A DNA stretch of 64,000 bases from Odiellus spinosus (taxonomy: Eukaryota; Arthropoda; Arachnida; Opiliones; Phalangiidae). The position numbers and the translations under genes are program-made. The notes below the pieces were generated by a model that worked only from the letters and a program-made list of their open reading frames with translations, was not told the origin of the DNA and made no database searches. This document shows, in pieces, positions 11,118-23,352 of the stretch; positions within the stretch are counted from its first letter, which is position 1; each line of letters begins with the position of its first letter. The stretch is from positions 6,450,501 to 6,514,500 of the forward strand of contig OY987226.1 in NCBI GenBank assembly GCA_963920705.1, read 5' to 3'.

Positions 11118-13236
11118 ACTTTCGGACTCGTCGTCCAATTCTTACAATGGGATGTAAATACGTTTTTCAGTTGGCCTATCGCCAGTAGGCCAAATCCGTT
11201 TTTTAAGGGACGTCGACGTATTTTTTCGAGAGATAAAAGTCATTTGCGCCTATGGATAGAACACATTTTCTCTCTGTCATTCATGCGTTCAACATCGTGT
11301 AAAAAAAAAGTTTACGTCTTTAGCCTGCTGCAGAGGTGGAAGTTCCGTGGTGACGCCTATAATGTCCTAGCCTTCAAGGATTAGGATAGGCCAAGTAGAG
11401 GACAAGTAGTGGATAGATGCCTGGGGCCATCATCCTGTACATCTCTTGGACAGCAGAGTAAAGGAAGACTTACGTTTCTTTAGGAACAGTGCGGAGGACT
11501 TGGCATAGTTTTTTGCAAATATGTTCTTTAACGCGATGTTGTTTTTACGACTTCGTTTGCTTTTTTTTTTGCAGGGCTCTTTGAATTTATGAGAATTATA
11601 CTTGTAATAATAAAGTTTAATGTTTATTCTGGTCTCGATCGTCTCGTTAATTCTCGAGTAGATATTTTAGTATATTAGTGGATGTTCATGGTAATCACTT
11701 TTCGTTATCTTTAAGTTAGCAGATTAAAACAACGCTAGTAAGGTCACGTCAGTCTAGTATATTTTATCACTCGAATTAGCCAATATCCCTTTAGCTAGTA
11801 ATCCCTTGGTATCACCCTTCTCTCTTATAATTGACGAGTTCGGAATTGAAGCGAATCTTCCAGACCCATGGCGAGATTGAGGTATAACTTCGTTATGCGC
11901 GGATTTGTTACGAGGTGCCGCTTTCGTCGTTCTTATTCTAACTAAGCGTAGTGGATGGAAACAAAGAAAGAGTCATCATATTATATGTAACGGCAAATTC
12001 GGACTTTATTTATATTTTCTTATATAACCTTTAAAATCTTTGACTCCTACCCTTTAATTCGTAAATACTTTTATTAGTAAACGGCAGAGACTCCCCCCCC
12101 CCCCCCCCAGAACAATTACAATCGTAGGGTGTTTTTTCTTTTAGGTCTTCCGATACGCGTATCTAGCTAGCGCGAGGTCGGAGGTTAGAGTTGTAATGGT
12201 TTTTCTTGCACATGGATTTCCTTTTTTTATAAATCGGTCCCATGTGTACTCAATTTTAAGAAAACTTTAAATTCCTTTTAGTTGCCATGCCCGCGTATGC
12301 CGCGACATGGTACCAATTATATATTTTCCTACTTACTGTATCCTGAGGTTGGACTGGAGACTTAAAAGCGAGAGGTCATAATTTTTAAATTGAGTTTTAA
12401 TCTACGGAGTAAGAAAAAGGCTTGATCGCCATGTACAAAATAAAATCTAACCGGGCAATCAGATGATTCGAAATCACGCGATGACGAGACGTCAGCGACC
12501 AGTATTCTGTATACATTTCAATCTTTAATTGTGCGCGTCCGTCCACCATTTTTTGTGCGCGTCGTGTAACGCGTCCTCACAGGAAAACGAGTGAGTTCAA
12601 AGCTATTTTAAAAGGGAACCAATTAATTAGGTCAAAACTATTAATCTAATAGCCCATGAGGTGCACCATGGCAGACCAGTATTTATTAAGTGTTGTTAAT
12701 AATTTTCATTAACCGGCAAATAAACTGAATGGTTTCATTTTAAATCTAAGTGAAAAATGAAAATTAAACGGTATAAACCATCAAAATGAAAACAACGGCT
12801 TAAGCGATGTTAATATTCATCTAAATCGAAAGCACTTCTGAATTAAACTGTGTGAAATGAAATTTAAGAACTATAGTTTTATGCTGAGAGTATTGACGTG
12901 TTCGTTCTGCGGGAGCTCGAGGGAATATTTTTGAATATGGCAAAAACAAGAACTTAATCAATTTACTTTTAAAAAGATCGAATAACGTGCTGCGATCGAG
13001 ATTAAAAAATATGTTGCGTGCACCATAGGATATTTAATCTTAAACCACAGTTATAGGGCCCCATAATTTAGAATAACAATAACCGATTTTAAAGTTTGTA
13101 CAATATAAAATAATCATATATATTAAATCATTTCAATTTAAACTTGTAAATTTGCAATTTTAATTCCTACCACTAAATAAAAAAAATGGGTTAATTGATT
13201 TACAAGTGTTTAATTTTTCCAAAAGCAAACACAAAT
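11118..13236. other. Intergenic, no gene supported
   Basis: Includes a C homopolymer at about 12092-12108 and a GC-richer stretch at 11310-11510. In one plus frame that stretch reads as a protein-like string broken by stops, perhaps a decayed transposon gene; no family could be assigned. Confidence 0.45.
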
Positions 13237-14347
13237 TATACAAAAACGTTGTTTTGCTTCGCACTTCAAAAAAGTGCATTTATAGGTAAGAATTTCAAAC
13301 CCGTGAAGGGACAGAAATTATAAATTCACAGTGAAAGAAATATGAAAGTCACAGTCTAAGAAATCATAAATCTATAATTATTATACAAAAACGTTGTTTT
13401 GCTTCGCACTTCAAAAAAGTGCATTTAAAGGTAAGAATTTCAAACCCGTGAAGGGACAGAAATTATAAATTCACAGTGAAAGAAATATGAAAGTCACAGT
13501 CTAAGAAATCATAAAGCTATAATTATAATAATTAATATGAATAAAAAATTTACAAAAAAATTACGTATAAATTCGGCCTATCGAAACTTTTAATTATGCA
13601 GAAATCATTCTGTTGTAGAATTCACTCTTGGTAAGGGTAACTAAAAGCCATCTATGCGTGGAAAGGTAGAATAGCATAATACCAAATAGTTCCTGCCCGG
13701 GTTTTTAAAATGTTTAGTTGTTAGGGTGGAGAATTATATTATCTTAAGAGGGGTTGCTGTTTAGATGAGACTTTTGATTTTTAAACATGTTTCAATACGG
13801 GGAATACACAAACAAACCTTTACTCGCGTGTTATCGTCATCTGACAGCTACTAAAGTTTAGTTGACTCTTACTTTTTCCCTTCTCCTAGACTCTAGAGTG
13901 GTGATATCGAATGGCGATGGTTGCAGTTTTCAGTTAGTAAAAGGAAACATTCGCCTCTTTATAAAGTTTCTAATCATTAAATCTACATAAGTAAAAGTTT
14001 CGATAGGCCGAATTTATACGTCATTTTTTTGTAAATTTTTTATTCATATTAATTATTATAATTATAGCTTTATGATTTCTTAGACTGTGACTTTCATATT
14101 TCTTTCACTGTGAATTTATAATTTCTGTCCCTTCACGGGTTTGAAATTCTTACCTTTAAATGCACTTTTTTGAAGTGCGAAGCAAAACAACGTTTTTGTA
14201 TAATAATTATAGATTTATGATTTCTTAGACTGTGACTTTCATATTTCTTTCACTGTGAATTTATAATTTCTGTCCCTTCACGGGTTTGAAATTCTTACCT
14301 ATAAATGCACTTTTTTGAAGTGCGAAGCAAAACAACGTTTTTGTATA
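13237..14347. mobile_element. Large foldback element with duplicated 144-bp repeats in each arm
   Basis: The left arm (13237 to about 13590) contains two tandem 144-bp units, then a further stretch. The right arm (about 13997-14347) is its complement, again with two units. Arms are about 350 bp and nearly identical, with a ~400-bp unrelated spacer. The outer ends read TATACAAAAACGTTG and the complement, so a TA target with TACAAAAACG termini (Tc1/mariner-like) is the simplest reading. No transposase is seen. Confidence 0.88.
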
Positions 14348-14568
14348 TCCTCATTATATTCAAATTTTAACAATTTTTGGACAAGTTTTTAAATTAATTT
14401 CTATAGTTTGATTAAGGTTGAATTTCAGTTTGGTGAAAAAACTAACCAATCATAACTGGACAAATTATACAGACGTCATAGGATTTTGATTGGTAATTAA
14501 TATTCCCTGGTGAGAGTTTAGAGTTTACTGTAAGGCGTGTAGGAGTTAGCGCAAGAGTTGCAGTTTGT

Positions 14569-14986
14569 CAGGCTTGTGCGAGTACTCGCCAACAGTCGAG
14601 TACTCGATCGAGTCTCGAGTCGAGTACTCGACTCGAGACTCGAAAAGTAAAATTTGGGACTCGAGAAAATTTTCGAGTCCAAAAAAAAAAACAGATATTA
14701 GGACAAGAGAAGGACTCGTGAATGGCAGCTCAAGCGCCTATAAAAGTTGCTATTGGTTGTAAGAAGCTCTACGTCACAATTGAAAGAGAGGCGAAAGAAA
14801 CCAAAAGTAAAACTGAAGATCAAGCCCCACAAGCCAAAATCCTTTGTATATTGAAAAGTCATTTTAACGACTCGAATTCATGGGGAGGACTCGATTAGGA
14901 CTCGACTTGGACTCGAAACATTGTTCTTAAGCCAGTTGAAGGACTCGAAGACTCGAAACCCTAAAAAATGGACTCGCACAGGCCTG
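14569..14986. mobile_element. hAT-like non-autonomous element (418 bp, 8-bp TSD) packed with ACTCGA motifs
   Basis: Termini are CAGGCTTGTGCGAGT and, at the other end, the complement of CAGGCCTGTGCGAGT. They are flanked by identical 8-bp direct repeats CAGTTTGT (14561-14568 and 14987-14994). An 8-bp TSD with CAG ends is typical of hAT. The interior carries many GACTCGA motifs near both ends, including a 36-bp perfect palindrome at 14608-14643 centred on GAGTACTC. Such subterminal motif clusters are usual transposase binding sites in hAT elements. The short ORF inside is a by-product. Confidence 0.9.
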
Positions 14987-15165
14987 CAGTTTGTAGACTT
15001 AGGGAAGTAGTTCAGTGTAAGACAGACTAGACAGTAATTTTGGTTCAGTCATCGAGTGTTTCACTATAGTATATACTTTATCCTTCGTCTATGCAGGCCA
15101 TAATATTTCAGCGATATCGCTCTCGCCCTCTAGCGACCTTTTTAAAGAAACTCAATCGATATAGC

Positions 15166-15340
15166 ACTGTTAAAGGAGAAAGGGAGAATGCAACCTTACA
15201 TCAAGTAGATTTTTTAATCGATTGCTTATCGTTTAAATGGACTTAATCCACCAGTAAAAAAAAATTACAAAACAAATATTGAACTAGAAATAAATTTAAG
15301 GCTTAGCTGGATTAGGACTATTATAGCGACCAATGATATT
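15166..15340. mobile_element. Partial copy of the TTAA foldback element found at 19555
   Basis: Starts with TTAAAGG then AGGGAGAATGCAACCTTA, and follows the left arm of the 19555 element through TTATCGTTTAAAT and AACTAGAAATAAATTTAA. It then diverges. The right arm is missing, so this is a truncated relic. Confidence 0.7.
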
Positions 15341-16119
15341 GATCGATGACTCTTATATGGCTTAGTTGGATAGGTATTCTTTAACGTAAGAATATTCGGA
15401 TATAACGAACTTTCGTATATAGCGCCATCGTTATTATAGCTTGCCCGTATTCTTTTCTGTATTCTGAAGCCTCAATTTTTCATATTAGATGTTTCCAAAA
15501 TTTCTCAGCCACGCACTAAGGGGTTTCTAAGGGTCAAACTTAATCCGCGTTAGGGTTCTTTCAACGTGTCTTTCTATGGCAGAAAAATACTTTATTATAA
15601 CTAACGTTACTGGCTCCCGCGGCCTAGCTGAGCAAAAGCTTGATCCGGAGTTTTACGCTTCGTGTAACACGCAGATTGGATAGCCGAAAAACCTTAGCTA
15701 TAGAACCGGGGTCCTCGGATGTGTCTATATTTTATATAGGTGAAGGAAAATAGAGTCAGAGATATGTCCGTTGACATATCGCGACCTTGCTTTTGATAAG
15801 AAACTTCGTATATTATTTTGGAAGCCCCCTAGCTGTGCCTGGTGACCTGGTCCCTAACTAGATATTTATGCCACACTGTTAATTATAAAAAAGTCAATTC
15901 CATATGTTAAAATATTTCAAAAGAAGGGTCTCAAGGTTAATATTGTTTAACTTTATTTAAAATAAAGCCCCTACCTTTCGTCTGTCCTTGCAGTCTTCAT
16001 CAGGTGTTTAGTGACCACAAAGAAAAAACATTTGACTTTTAATGAAAATAGTTAACGAGTGGAATTTATTGCAGTCATAAAATCAATGTAAACAGTTGTT
16101 CTCCGAAAAGAACTGCGGG
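15341..16119. other. Intergenic, nothing recognised
   Basis: AT-rich spacer between a relic repeat and the 3' end of the phosphodiesterase gene. Confidence 0.5.
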
Positions 16120-16125
16120 TTTATT
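16120..16125 (-). terminator. Polyadenylation signal of the phosphodiesterase gene
   Basis: AATAAA on the minus strand, about 40 bp past the stop codon at 16165. Confidence 0.6.
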
Positions 16126-16164
16126 ATGGCAATTAAATTAGTTAAATTCCAAAAGTAATTTAAA

Positions 16165-18547
16165 TTAGGGTAAAGGAGCGTATTCTTCGACTTTTTCCGG
16201 AACTTCGTCATCCTCGACATTATCGAGAACTTCCGGTACCATTATCTTGGAGTACTTCAAATTCGATTTAATAGTTTCGAAGGGATTATCTTTTTGCGTG
16301 GCCATTCTGAATCTATTCCTGTTACTAGCGTCATTCAAAATTTCCCTCAACCGAGATGGATGATTGGTCATTATTCCGTCGACCCCCAGATTTAAGGCAT
16401 TTGTCATTGTCGAACTTTTGTCAACCGTCCAATAATATACTTTACTCATGAATGAATCGGACGGTGAGTCGCGCATTCTGATTGCTTGAATTAGCCTGGA
16501 CGTGCTTCTAGGGAGGCAATTGGTAATGCCGTCACCTTGCCAGATATTTTTCGTGTGATTAACACTGTGCCATATATGTCGAATGCTGTGCAGCTCTTCG
16601 TAGCTATAAACGTCAAATCCTGTTGGAAAAAGTCGTTATGGTTCCATTGCTGTTTACAGACTGCTAGGCGTATATTAAAAGGGGTTCTTTCTTTCTTGTT
16701 AAGACAATTAACAATGGTCACTATCTTAATAGATAAAGCTGAATTACAAAATACCTCTAACTGCAAACAGTGAAAGTAAAATAATTATTAGATAGGTGTC
16801 TTACCAAAATTGACTTTCAAATGTCCTAATCCAGAGTTGTCCAATACTTGGTATACAATTTTGGCAAGATCCGAGTCCTGGGATTTAGGAAGACTTAATA
16901 AGAACTTCAATTGGTTATTTCGCCGCCCTAAAAAAATTCATATCTTTAATAAAAATAGATTCTGATAAAATTCCGAAATATTTTGCAAATGTACCATTTT
17001 TGTAAAAATTGGTAACAATTTTTTCAGTTAGGTCTTTCATGCCTTTTTGCTTAGCGTCCCACGATAAACTGTTAATTTTCAAGTCGAGAAACTGCAGAAC
17101 GTACGATTCTCTGTACTTGGAGTTACCTTTTAAAATTCAAAAGTATAATTTTAGACACCTTTCTACAGTTTGGTAAAATTTCTATATTTTTCAATTCTTA
17201 GTTCCTCTGATTGATTCGCAAAGTTAGTTTTGACAATTATAGAACTACCCTAGCTATTTTTGTCGCGATTCAATATCGATTTTCCTAAAAATGAAACGAG
17301 CGATTGATCGATTTTCTTGTAGTTGGGCTTACATTACGACATCTATACCACGCAGTCTGATTTTCTTAACTAATGATTTTTTATTGTCTAATAAATTTAT
17401 AATTAAACAACGTTTATTTAACGATTAAAATGCATTTATAATAATAATTATTTAAACTTCTATATATCTGATTCTGAAGCGAGTACAATGATGGTAGTAT
17501 TGACGTATACAGTTTCCCGCCAGTTTTAATGATCATATAAATATATAAATAATTTGTCGTACTTACCGGGAGTACTCACGTCACTTATATAATCCAAAAA
17601 CGTTGTAATATACTCCCATCGTAAGCAATCCCTGAAACAATCGCAGGGTACTCCGTGATAAGTGTACTCAGCCACACCGTACTTATTGAAAGACACGTCA
17701 CTTTCCAACGAATTTGCCCCGTCATCGATGAAACTGTGTACTTGTTTTACCGCGTTAACCATATGACCTAGATTCCATATTGGTCGTTGGGCACCAACAC
17801 TACCCTAAGATTATAGAAAATGCGCTGTAAATTTCCAAAATTCACTTTCCATTTATTTATTTTTGATATCCTGATGAGATAACAGTAAATCAGACATTAA
17901 TTTAGATAATTGTAGCGATTAAGTCCGACCAACCACAGAAAAGGCGGGAAAATTAGAGCCATGTTATAATTATTGAGTTTTTTTTTAATTAATTCTAAAT
18001 TAAAGAAAGATAACTTAAATTTTAAATGACAGTTATTTACCATTGCTAAGTGAAATAATAACAAATTGGATACATGGTGATGGTAATGCCTTTTCATGCC
18101 TGTCCTAAGTTACATCTCGGGCTCCACTGAGCGCTTTACAATAACTTTTAACCACAATCGTAGCTAAATAACAGATCTATACAGTATATGAATAGATTTT
18201 TGAATTTCCGTGACGTCCATTGTCCCGTTTGACTATAGTATATAGTAGTGTGATGCGATTTGCCTCTACACTAAATAACAGGAAATGGCGATTTTTAGAG
18301 TGCGTACGCAACCTTGAATAATATACTTGGACGATCGCGATACCAAGAATACCTCTTTTAAATAATTAAACTTTATTTTTCACTTTCCTATTTGAATTGT
18401 TCTTTTTCTATTGTAACCAGAAATTCAGCTTGTCATACTTGATACTTCGATAAGGAAGGGTGTAGTGAAAAACAGATTAAGTTGTATTCAATACAATACT
18501 CTGCATTTAATTTCTTTTAAATTTTAGTCTTTTTGGGCTCGGTCCAA

Positions 18548-18591
<44 letters not shown>

Positions 18592-19258
18592 ATTATTCTT
18601 AAGCTTAGTTTACACTATACCCTCTTCAGACGAGGCGTAATAAGCCTGTTTAATCAGATTTAACCGAGGTTTACATTTAGGCTTTCACAGTTCAATAAAC
18701 ATCAGTTAAATCTGATTAAAATATCGCTTAAATCTGATTAAACAGGCTAATTATAGTTCTCGTCTGAAGAGGATATTTTGCATTATCGATAAATTTATTT
18801 TATAGTAGGCCTACTACAAGCTTTTTTCGTTACGCGCGTAAAATATTTGCACGCGTCAAATTTGACAGTTTTCACGTAACGTCGAGCATCGTGATGTCAC
18901 ACGTGTTAGTTTAAACTAGGCTTAAGTCGCGTTCACACTGGAGACTTTGCAATTGTTTTGAAAAGGTCAGATTATAAAATTTCGGGATCAAGAAATGCAA
19001 TTAATATCTTGAATAGTCGATTTGCTATAAGTTTCCACGTTATAGCGGGCGTAATTTCATCTTTCCCTAAATATTGCTTAATTTACATTTATAGTTTCAT
19101 GAAAAATGCGTTTCAGCCTCACTTTAAAAACCTTGTCCTTCATTTTTTTTAAAGATAATGAATTAATGATCAAAAATAATTATAATTAAAGTTTTAAATC
19201 TTACCGGCGCTGTGAAAAAGGCCAAAAATGGCGCAATTAACCAAATAATAGTCCGCAT
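16165..19258 (-). CDS. Secreted PLC-like phosphodiesterase (GDPD / sphingomyelinase D-like fold), 5 exons
   Basis: Exons on the minus strand: 19205-19258, 17567-17804, 16995-17126, 16805-16927, 16165-16619. All junctions are GT-AG and phases agree. The coding total is 1002 bp, so 333 residues, normal for the family. Exon 1 is a hydrophobic signal peptide with a GTAAGA donor. Exon 2 carries GHMVN (His about 32), ESD (Glu 52, Asp 54) and YHGVPCDC (His 68), matching the catalytic His pair and Mg-binding acids of the sphingomyelinase D/GDPD family. Exon 3 has FLDLK. The last exon has WQGDGITNC, then YYWTVD and GVDGIMTNHPSRL. All expected active-site residues are present. Expected role: Mg-dependent hydrolysis or transesterification of phosphodiester head groups of phospholipids, outside the cell. 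The family includes spider venom enzymes, but non-venom arthropod paralogues are common and nothing here indicates a toxin. Intron 1 contains transposon insertions. Confidence 0.9.
18553..18590. repeat. 38-bp poly(A) tract in intron 1
   Basis: Uninterrupted A run lying 8 bp before a TTAA element. It could be a retroposon tail, but no target-site duplication or body was identified, and its length may be an assembly artefact. Confidence 0.9.
18599..18925. mobile_element. TTAA-flanked element (327 bp) in intron 1
   Basis: Ends are TTAAGCTTAGTTTACACTA and the complement of TTAAGCCTAGTTTAAACTA, with TTAA at both borders. An inner inverted repeat (CTCTTCAGACGAG and AAGCCTGTTTAATCAG with partners) spans about 18620-18775. 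No coding sequence. Fits a piggyBac- or Kolobok-type miniature element. Confidence 0.8.
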
Positions 19259-19554
19259 TTTCGTAATAACTTTTGTGTTATGAAAATGATTTTAGTAAAC
19301 ACTTTATTGTGTTACGTAGATTATTTATCTAAACTATTATGTTTCATCGATATTTCTGTCACGTTCGTTAAACTCTATCGGATAGCGAGATCAATCATCG
19401 GTTAATAGTAAAGAGATTAGCGAATAAATCTATTGTGTTTTTATTTTCGATTTGATTAAATCAGTTACGTGATAGAAATATCTACTTTTTTGCATTCCGT
19501 TATAGTGTGAAAACGCAAAACGATACAATTTTTTAAAAGGATAATATAAAGCTG

Positions 19555-19997
19555 TTAAAGGGAGAATGCAACCTAATTACAAGTGATTTTTTTTATCGAT
19601 TCCTTATCGTTTAAATAGGCCTAATCCACCGATAAAAAGTTTACAATACAAATATTAAACTAGAAATAAATTTAAAACTTACCCTGAAAATAGGCTTAGC
19701 GGAATTCACGGAGATCCTGAATCGCGTCCGTGTAAGGTCTAGCGACCAATGAGCAAAGGCCCGTCGTTCACGCGAGATCTCCACGAGACTTACGTCGCGC
19801 GCGATTGCTCGCTAGACCTTACACGCGAGGAAATCAGGAGCTCCATGAATCCCACTAAGCCTGTTTTCAGGGTAAGTTTTAAATTTATTTCTAGTTTAAT
19901 ATTTGTTTGTAAACTTTTTAAATAGTGGATTAGGCCTATTTAAACGATAAGGAATCGATAAAAAATCACTTGTTGTTAGGTTGCATCCTCCCTTTAA
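19555..19997. mobile_element. TTAA foldback element (443 bp)
   Basis: TTAAAGGGAGAATGCAACCT at the left and its near complement at the right, with TTAA at both ends. Arms of more than 150 bp are nearly complementary. The centre contains another inverted pair, GTGTAAGGTCTAGCGA and its complement. A truncated relative is at 15166. Confidence 0.9.
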
Positions 19998-21182
19998 AAA
20001 GAGTTTTATTAATCAATTTGGAGTTGTCGCGGTAATTTACAGTTGTTGATTGAACTAAGTAATCCTTTTCAAAGAATTTTAAGACTGTAGAAATTCTTGA
20101 AAAAAAGGGAATTGCCGAAGCCAATGAAATATCGTAAAACAATTGCTCTTGAATCAATTTAACTGGCTAAAGCTACTCGACTTACGCGCCATTTCAAACA
20201 CGAACTCTCATAGGCATCAGCAATCTGAAATTTCTTCGAACCTATAATTAAGCGACTTTGATAATTAAAGAATTAAAGGTGAACTACCACGTAACCTTTG
20301 GCGAGTTTTTACTAGTATATTAACAGTATAAATCGATTAAAAAATAAAAATAAATAGGAGTCTAGTATCCCTTTAAATACGATGATATCATATACCATTA
20401 GGACCGCCTTACCTGCGAGTAATATCATTTAAACAATATATTAGGGGCCAAAATCCCATATACTGTAAGAATTTACGGTAAAAAACTGTAATTTCAATCT
20501 AAAATTTACAGTGAAATAATTATATCGACTTTTAATATTAAATTAACATTATTTCATATTAAAACTACGGTCGAGTTAATTAACAACTGGTTATATTTTG
20601 TAACCTTTGCGCAAGTAATCAATGTTTGTAGAAAATTAATTTTTCAAAGCTGACGATTATTCGTACTAAATATTTAGCTTAATTAACCTTCAATGTTTTT
20701 TTTAGTAAAACAGGTGGCGTATTTTGAAATTGAATTTATGACTCCATTTTCTCGGGAAAAAAATGAATTTTAACTCTTCATAAAGGGAAGTGTAAGTTAA
20801 TCCCATAAAAGTACTTCCCCTATATATTATATTGTGTGTATTTAATCCCTATACATCTCTAGACATTATTGTCCCCCTGGTATCTAGCTGGTAACCCCCG
20901 GTAACTTCATCTACCTATCAAAAAAAAAAAATTCAATGTCAATGCTATATTACAGTATATAGCCCTAGCTTCCAACTACTCTCCCAATGTTGGCTTTACG
21001 GTAGTTTAAAAAAATTTGACAATAGTCTTCAAAGGGGTAATTTGGGAAATGGCGTTCAACCGTGGCTTCAAATGTCGCCGTTTTTAAAGAGAGAGTTAAA
21101 CGTGAAATTGATAATTTGTATTTCTTACCCTCAGAATATACGGTATTCATTTGAATTTATATTAATTGTGCACACTAAATCT
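19998..21182. other. Intergenic, nothing recognised
   Basis: AT-rich spacer. Short ORFs show no coding signature. Confidence 0.5.
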
Positions 21183-22090
21183 AGAGCTCGGAATCGGATA
21201 TCCATTATCTTCTGTTATTCGTATATTTCTAGATATTTTATTTTCGGATAAATTGTAACTAAAAAATGAAATTTGTATATTCGTATAATTGTTAAAAGGT
21301 TTACCCGAAGATAAGCTTTTGACGCTTTATCTACGAACAAATTACTCGTATTCAAACGTATAATGATGGATAAGAAAATTCACGTTTCCAGAATTAGTCT
21401 AAAATATAAGAAAAATATTTCAAATTGACTTTTAATTTGAAGAATATAAATAAAACAACGAAACTAAGATTTTAAATCATCTTTTTATTCATTGTTTTTC
21501 ACGAAAATAAATTTTGAATTTTTTTATCCGAACGTATAACGCGGATAATATTTTAAGATAAGGCCATTTTTGGATAAAAACGGATATGGATTATGTTTTT
21601 TACTTTATCTTCGAATAAGTTGCATTTTCCCTTTAAGCATTATAATAATTTAAATTTTCATTTCACCATCCTTTAAAATTTTACAATCATATTGGCCATT
21701 TTTTTTAATATTATCTATAACACGGGGAAAGTTACTGGTTTATTGGACTCCGTGCGGTTGTTAGTAATTTCAATGCAAAAAGGGGTGAAGATTTAAGATG
21801 TTTGAAGAGGGCTCGGACCGTCGCGATAGAGTTATTAAAAAAAATGTGGCCCCCCTTATACCCTTTATGGAAAGCTATTAAAGAGGCCCTTATATTGAAT
21901 TATAGTATTTCTTTTGGTCGAATATTTAAAGTGGGCCTATTAAAATGGTACTAGAAGAGTAACTATTTCATTTCACCCTGTGAATTCAATACATCTAAAG
22001 GTATAGACATATAGATTTTAGTAGTTTCCTATTTATAATATTTAAGTATATAGTTTAGAACCCACAAGGTAGAATGAACTTTAGAAACAT

Positions 22091-22238
22091 TTAAAGTGAT
22101 GTTGTCACCTATTTCTCACGATTAAAAAATGGAATTTGAATAACATTTTCGGAAATATCTTATAAAAATTAGATTAAATGTTTTACTAGTGTGAAAAAGC
22201 TAAATATAATATACCATATGGTGACAGCATCACTTTAA
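22091..22238. mobile_element. TTAA-flanked miniature element (148 bp)
   Basis: TTAAAGTGATGTTGTCACC at the left and the near complement GGTGACAGCATCACTTTAA at the right, with TTAA at both borders. It lies in the spacer of the surrounding foldback element. Confidence 0.8.
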
Positions 22239-22826
22239 AGGGAAACTTAGACACGTTTTTGGTATTTAAATGAATTTTTAAAGTTTGGTAAAATTTCTAT
22301 AAAAGTAAATAAAGAGCTCGGAATTCGTATAATTTTTATTAATTGGATAAAATCTACTAAATTCTGATGTTTATTATCCGTTTGATTTAAAAAAGACTAT
22401 TTTTCATTCCAGTTAAATTATTCGAAGATAAAGTAAAAAACATTTCCATATCCGTTTTTATCCAAAAATTGCCTTATCTTAGAATATTATCCGCGTTATA
22501 CGTTCGGATAAAAAAAAAATCACAATTTATTTTCCTGAAAAATAATGAATAAAAAGATGATTTAAAATCTTAGTTTCGTTGTTTTATTTATGTTCTTCAA
22601 ATTAAAAGTAAATTTGAAATATTTTTCTCATATTTTAGACTAATTCTGGAAATGTGAATTTTCTTATCCATCGCTATACGTTTGAATACGAGTAATTTGT
22701 TCGTGGATAAAGCGCCAAAGGCTTATCTTCGGATAAACCTTATACATTTAACAATTATACGAATATACAAATTTAATTTTTTTTTTTGTTACAATTTATC
22801 AGAAAATAAAATATATGAAAATATAC

Positions 22827-23352
22827 CAGGGCTCCCAGACCACCTATAATACCTATAATTACCTATAATTCTGAAGTGATCCTATAAAAACCTATAATTT
22901 CACTTTTTAACCTATAATACCTATTTTTTGGGGAATTTGTTCAATTTCGGTGATAAAATTCGAAAGGAATGAACTATATAACTATAAAAATTACACTTTT
23001 GCTTGAAAAAGAGCAAATGGTTGCTAAAAAACCAAGCTGTGGCGGAAAGTTTTGCTCTCCTATTTCACTGGTAATTATTACTCTATTTTTTTAGAGGTTA
23101 GGTAGAGTGTCGAGAGGGGCGTGAGTAGCTAGTAGTGCCAAAGAAAGGCAGAGGGACAGGTCTAGAGGCTACAGAACCTATATTGCATTACATGTCAGCG
23201 AAACCTATCTATAAAACCCCTATTTTTCGAAACTAAAAACCTATAAAAAGTCCTATAAATTGATATTTTTGGACCTATAAATTACCTATATTTTTGGCTT
23301 TTAAAACCTATAATACTTATAATTTTTTCTGGCCTATGCGCTGGGAGCCCTG
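22827..23352 (+). mobile_element. Family E element 2 (526 bp, CAGGG ends, 6-bp TSD)
   Basis: Termini CAGGGCTCCCAG and the exact complement CTGGGAGCCCTG, flanked by ATATAC on both sides (22821-22826 and 23353-23358). Both ends are filled with CCTATAATACCTATAATT-type repeats, with a less repetitive centre. It interrupts the right arm of the foldback element. The left arm keeps the uninterrupted site (GTATAT at 21221-21226), which confirms the 6-bp duplication. Confidence 0.92.

Noticed and set aside
11310-11510. Possible retrotransposon coding fragment
   Set aside because: A protein-like string appears in one plus frame, but it contains stops and I could not assign any family; kept only as a note.
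14565-14762. 65-codon ORF of Ser/Glu/Tyr-rich sequence
   Set aside because: It is the ACTCGA motif cluster of the hAT-like element translated; repeat-driven composition.
18553-18925. SINE with poly(A) tail
   Set aside because: The sequence after the A tract is bounded by TTAA and inverted repeats, which explains it as a DNA element; no RNA polymerase III boxes or flanking duplication were seen.
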